Shown here: positions 31,113 to 33,036 of the stretch, one piece after another
Position numbering within the stretch: the first letter of the stretch is position 1
Layout: each line of letters opens with the position of its first letter
Assembly (NCBI GenBank): GCA_021771035.1
Contig: JAETPU010000024.1
Location: forward strand, 1-33,036
Origin: Marvinbryantia formatexigens
GTDB taxonomy: Bacteria > Bacillota > Clostridia > Oscillospirales > Ruminococcaceae
Reading direction: 5' to 3'
Length of the DNA stretch: 33,036 bases
Position numbers and translations under genes: made by a program
Notes under the pieces: generated by a model
Databases searched by the model: none
What the model saw: the letters and a program-made list of their open reading frames with translations, nothing else
What the model was told of the DNA's origin: nothing

Positions 31113-32873
31113 ATGTATCTTCCAAAAGCGGAACACCCCCGTCCGGATTTTTACCGGGATACCTGGCAGAATCTCAACGGCGCCTGGGAATTTCAGTTTG
31201 ACGATGAGGATGTTGGCCTGGTCCAGGCCTGGTACCAGAAGGCATCCTTCTCCCAAACCATTACCGTGCCCTTCTGCTACGAAAGCGCTGCCAGCGGTAT
31301 CCATGACACGGGGTACCACCCGGTGTGCTGGTACCGCCGGCGTGTCACTCCCCAGCTTCACTGGCAGGGAAAGCACCTGTTCCTCAATTTCTGCGCAGTG
31401 GATTACCGGTGCGACGTATGGGTGAACGGCCGGCATATGGGCAGCCACGAGGGCGGCTATGCCCCCTTTGGGATGGATATCACCGAGTGCGGTTGCTCAG
31501 ATTCTTTCGTTGTCACGGTGCGCTGTGAAGATCGCCGCGACTGCACCCAGCCCCGGGGAAAGCAGTACTGGAAGGAGCCGGAGGGCTGTTTTTACACCCC
31601 GGTCTCCGGGATTTGGCAGACGGTATGGCTGGAGGCAAAAAGCCAACTTCATTTGGAGTCCGTACAAATCACCCCGGATATCGATGAGCGCTGCATTCAC
31701 CTGGAAACCAGCCTTGCGGGCTGTTTTACCGAGTCCCTGCACCTGGACTGCCAGGTTTCTCTGAATGGGCGTCAGGTGGCTCACGCCGTCTTTTCCCTTC
31801 CCAAAAGCCAAACCCGGCAGACGCTGTGTTTCCCCGAGGAAAGTGCTCTGGATAACCTGCACTACTGGACGCCTGAGAGCCCGGTGCTCTATGATATCCA
31901 GCTGACGCTTTTGCAGGATGCGCTGGCTCTCGATACAGTTTCCAGCTACTTCGGAATGCGGAAGATTGAAGTACGGGATAATATGATCCTGCTCAACAAC
32001 AACGTGCTGTTCCAGCGGCTTTGCCTGGATCAGGGCTATTGGGAGGACACTCTGCTGACCGCCCCGGACGATGAAGCCCTGCGGCAGGATATTCTCCTGG
32101 CAAAGCAGGCCGGCTTCAACGGTGTGCGCAGCCATCAGAAAATTGAGGAGGCCCGGTTTTATTACTGGGCGGACAAATTGGGGTTCCTGGTGTGGGGAGA
32201 GCTTCCCAGCGCCTATGAGTTCTGTACCAAAGAGGAAGAAAACCTGTACCGGGATCTGACCGCCATGATCCGCCGCGACTATAACCATCCCAGCATCATC
32301 ACCTGGGTTCCGCTCAACGAATCCTGGGGCGTACGCAATATCCTCACAGACCGCCGCCAGCAGGATTTTGCATCCTCCCTGTACTACCTGTGCAAAGCCC
32401 TGGATCCCTCCCGCCTGGTGAGCACCAACGACGGCTGGGAGATGGTAGCCTCCTGCGATTTCTATGGCGTCCACGATTACGCCCCCTATGCGAAAGACCT
32501 AACTGAGAATTATGCGTCCCTCACCCGGCTGATGGCTTCCCGCGCTTTCAGCCGCCTGTTATATGCCCAGGGCCAGCCTTCCTGCACGGAAAAACCGGTG
32601 TTGATTACGGAATACGGAGGAATTTCCTTCACCGACCCCAACCATCCGGAGAACTGGGGCTACAATGGGCTCGTTCAAAATGAGGAGGAATTTCTGGCGC
32701 GGTATGCCGACATCACCCGGGGCTTCTGTGCCCTGCCCTACTGCTGGGGCTACTGCTATACGCAGCTGACCGATGTGTTCCAGGAAGCCAACGGCCTTCT
32801 GCGTATGGACCGCACCTGGAAAGTGGATCCGAAGCGCCTGCGGGAGATTAACCTCAGCTGCGGGGCCAAATAG
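31113..32873 (+). CDS. Glycoside hydrolase family 2 (beta-galactosidase/beta-glucuronidase type)
   Basis: A 586-residue cytoplasmic retaining glycosidase: jelly-roll sugar-binding domain (1-180, HPRPDFYRDTWQNLNGAWEF; GVSG-like SGIW), immunoglobulin-like domain (about 182-285) and TIM barrel (about 286-586). The acid/base is Glu403 (VPLNESWG) and the nucleophile Glu500 (LITEYGG). The barrel signature NNNVLFQRLCLDQGYW departs from the usual KLNG-x-H-x-x-H, so specificity is unclear. No signal peptide, so it acts on imported sugars. Start chosen at ATG 31113, with AGAGGG 7 bases upstream and the family N-terminus; ATG 31110 and 31095 are possible. No transporter adjoins. Confidence 0.85.
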   Translation: MYLPKAEHPRPDFYRDTWQNLNGAWEFQFDDEDVGLVQAWYQKASFSQTITVPFCYESAASGIHDTGYHPVCWYRRRVTPQLHWQGKHLFLNFCAVDYRCDVWVNGRHMGSHEGGYAPFGMDITECGCSDSFVVTVRCEDRRDCTQPRGKQYWKEPEGCFYTPVSGIWQTVWLEAKSQLHLESVQITPDIDERCIHLETSLAGCFTESLHLDCQVSLNGRQVAHAVFSLPKSQTRQTLCFPEESALDNLHYWTPESPVLYDIQLTLLQDALALDTVSSYFGMRKIEVRDNMILLNNNVLFQRLCLDQGYWEDTLLTAPDDEALRQDILLAKQAGFNGVRSHQKIEEARFYYWADKLGFLVWGELPSAYEFCTKEEENLYRDLTAMIRRDYNHPSIITWVPLNESWGVRNILTDRRQQDFASSLYYLCKALDPSRLVSTNDGWEMVASCDFYGVHDYAPYAKDLTENYASLTRLMASRAFSRLLYAQGQPSCTEKPVLITEYGGISFTDPNHPENWGYNGLVQNEEEFLARYADITRGFCALPYCWGYCYTQLTDVFQEANGLLRMDRTWKVDPKRLREINLSCGAK

Positions 32874-32957
32874 GCTCAATGGCCCGATCCCATTTGTTCC
32901 TCAAGGCCCTCACCGCTTGGTGAACAGGACCAGTAAAAACGGACAATAGACAAAAGG

Positions 32958-32989
32958 CCCCCTATGTAGGAAAATAACTACATAGGGGG
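32958..32989 (+). promoter_or_regulatory. Hairpin masking the ribosome site of the transposase-like gene
   Basis: A perfect 12-bp stem (CCCCCTATGTAG/CTACATAGGGGG) with an 8-nt loop. The 3' arm holds the AGGGGG ribosome site for the ATG at 32997, so read-through mRNA from outside would be poorly translated, a common insertion-sequence feature. It may also mark the left end of the element. Confidence 0.5.
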
Positions 32990-32996
32990 TATTTGT

Positions 32997-33036
32997 ATGG
33001 CAGGGAAAAAAGGGATGAAAAAGTATCCGGAAGGAA
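32997..33036 (+). CDS. Start of a probable insertion-sequence protein, cut by the window edge
   Basis: Only 13 codons are visible: MAGKKGMKKYPEG. The basic start with a Lys-Tyr-Pro/Ser motif resembles the N-terminus of helix-turn-helix OrfA proteins of IS3-type elements. AGGGGG is 7 bases upstream within the hairpin. Assignment is tentative because nearly all of the gene lies outside the window. Confidence 0.4.
   Translation, partial: MAGKKGMKKYPEG

Noticed and set aside
31497-32474. 325-codon minus-strand ORF
   Set aside because: It is antisense to the glycoside hydrolase gene.
1-33036. tRNA and rRNA genes
   Set aside because: No T-loop GGTTCGAnnCC context with cloverleaf pairing and no rRNA signature was found by eye; a covariance search would be decisive.

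Overview
The window looks like chromosomal DNA of a spore-forming, anaerobic Firmicute of class Clostridia, probably Oscillospirales/Ruminococcaceae-like. The evidence is a moderately GC-rich sequence with AGGAGG-type ribosome binding sites, spore genes (cotJA, cotJB, cotJC, spoIIR), the Gram-positive gene order tepA-ylzJ-ftsK/spoIIIE, IreB, and DUF4349 and DUF6106-like proteins. The taxonomic call is an inference; no rRNA or tRNA gene was seen.

Layout. 1-4000 (+): a universal-stress-like protein, an alpha/beta hydrolase and nicotinate phosphoribosyltransferase, each with its own terminator or promoter. 4227-5684 (-): a FAD oxidoreductase with a Rieske domain. 6200-9881 (-): the cotJ spore-coat operon, interrupted (see below). 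10176-14378: a DUF4349 lipoprotein (+), then, on the minus strand, a small lipoprotein, NAD(P)HX repair enzyme NnrDE and a DUF6106-like membrane protein behind a long structured leader. 14965-18203: ireB (+), proC and tatD (-), and a glycosyltransferase (+). 18748-28374 (-): an MFS transporter, DUF3006 protein, ComEC-like metallo-beta-lactamase protein, YgiQ radical SAM protein, FtsK/SpoIIIE, YlzJ, TepA and dCMP deaminase. 28641-28959: a 131-bp tandem repeat with strong RNA-like folding. 29015-32873 (+): ksgA, spoIIR and a family 2 glycoside hydrolase. 32958 to the right edge: probably the start of an insertion sequence.

Main discovery. cotJC is split. Its first 31 codons (9430-9338) follow cotJA and cotJB as expected, but the rest lies at 6712-6200. 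Between them is a 2,625-bp element carrying a large serine recombinase, an overlapping Amidase_3-SH3 lytic enzyme and a small divergent ORF. The two broken ends share the codons for Gln-X-Gly-Gly-Pro in the same register. Joining them at a common GG dinucleotide restores a 201-residue CotJC, and the excised circle would carry a near-perfect dyad, ACAATTTGG-N4-CCAAATTGT, centred on that GG. The recombinase has a textbook sigma-E promoter (CCATATT-N14-CATAGAAT). The simplest reading is a miniature skin-like element that excises in the mother cell during sporulation, like the skin/SpoIVCA and SP-beta/SprA systems of Bacillus, but with a coat-catalase gene as its target.

Other points of note. The same palindrome (TTCACRC-N3-GYGTGAA), one base after a TACAAT -10 box, occurs at two unlinked promoters (14650 and 28640). 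The 131-bp repeats differ by changes that keep G-U pairing on the plus strand. ksgA may be leaderless.
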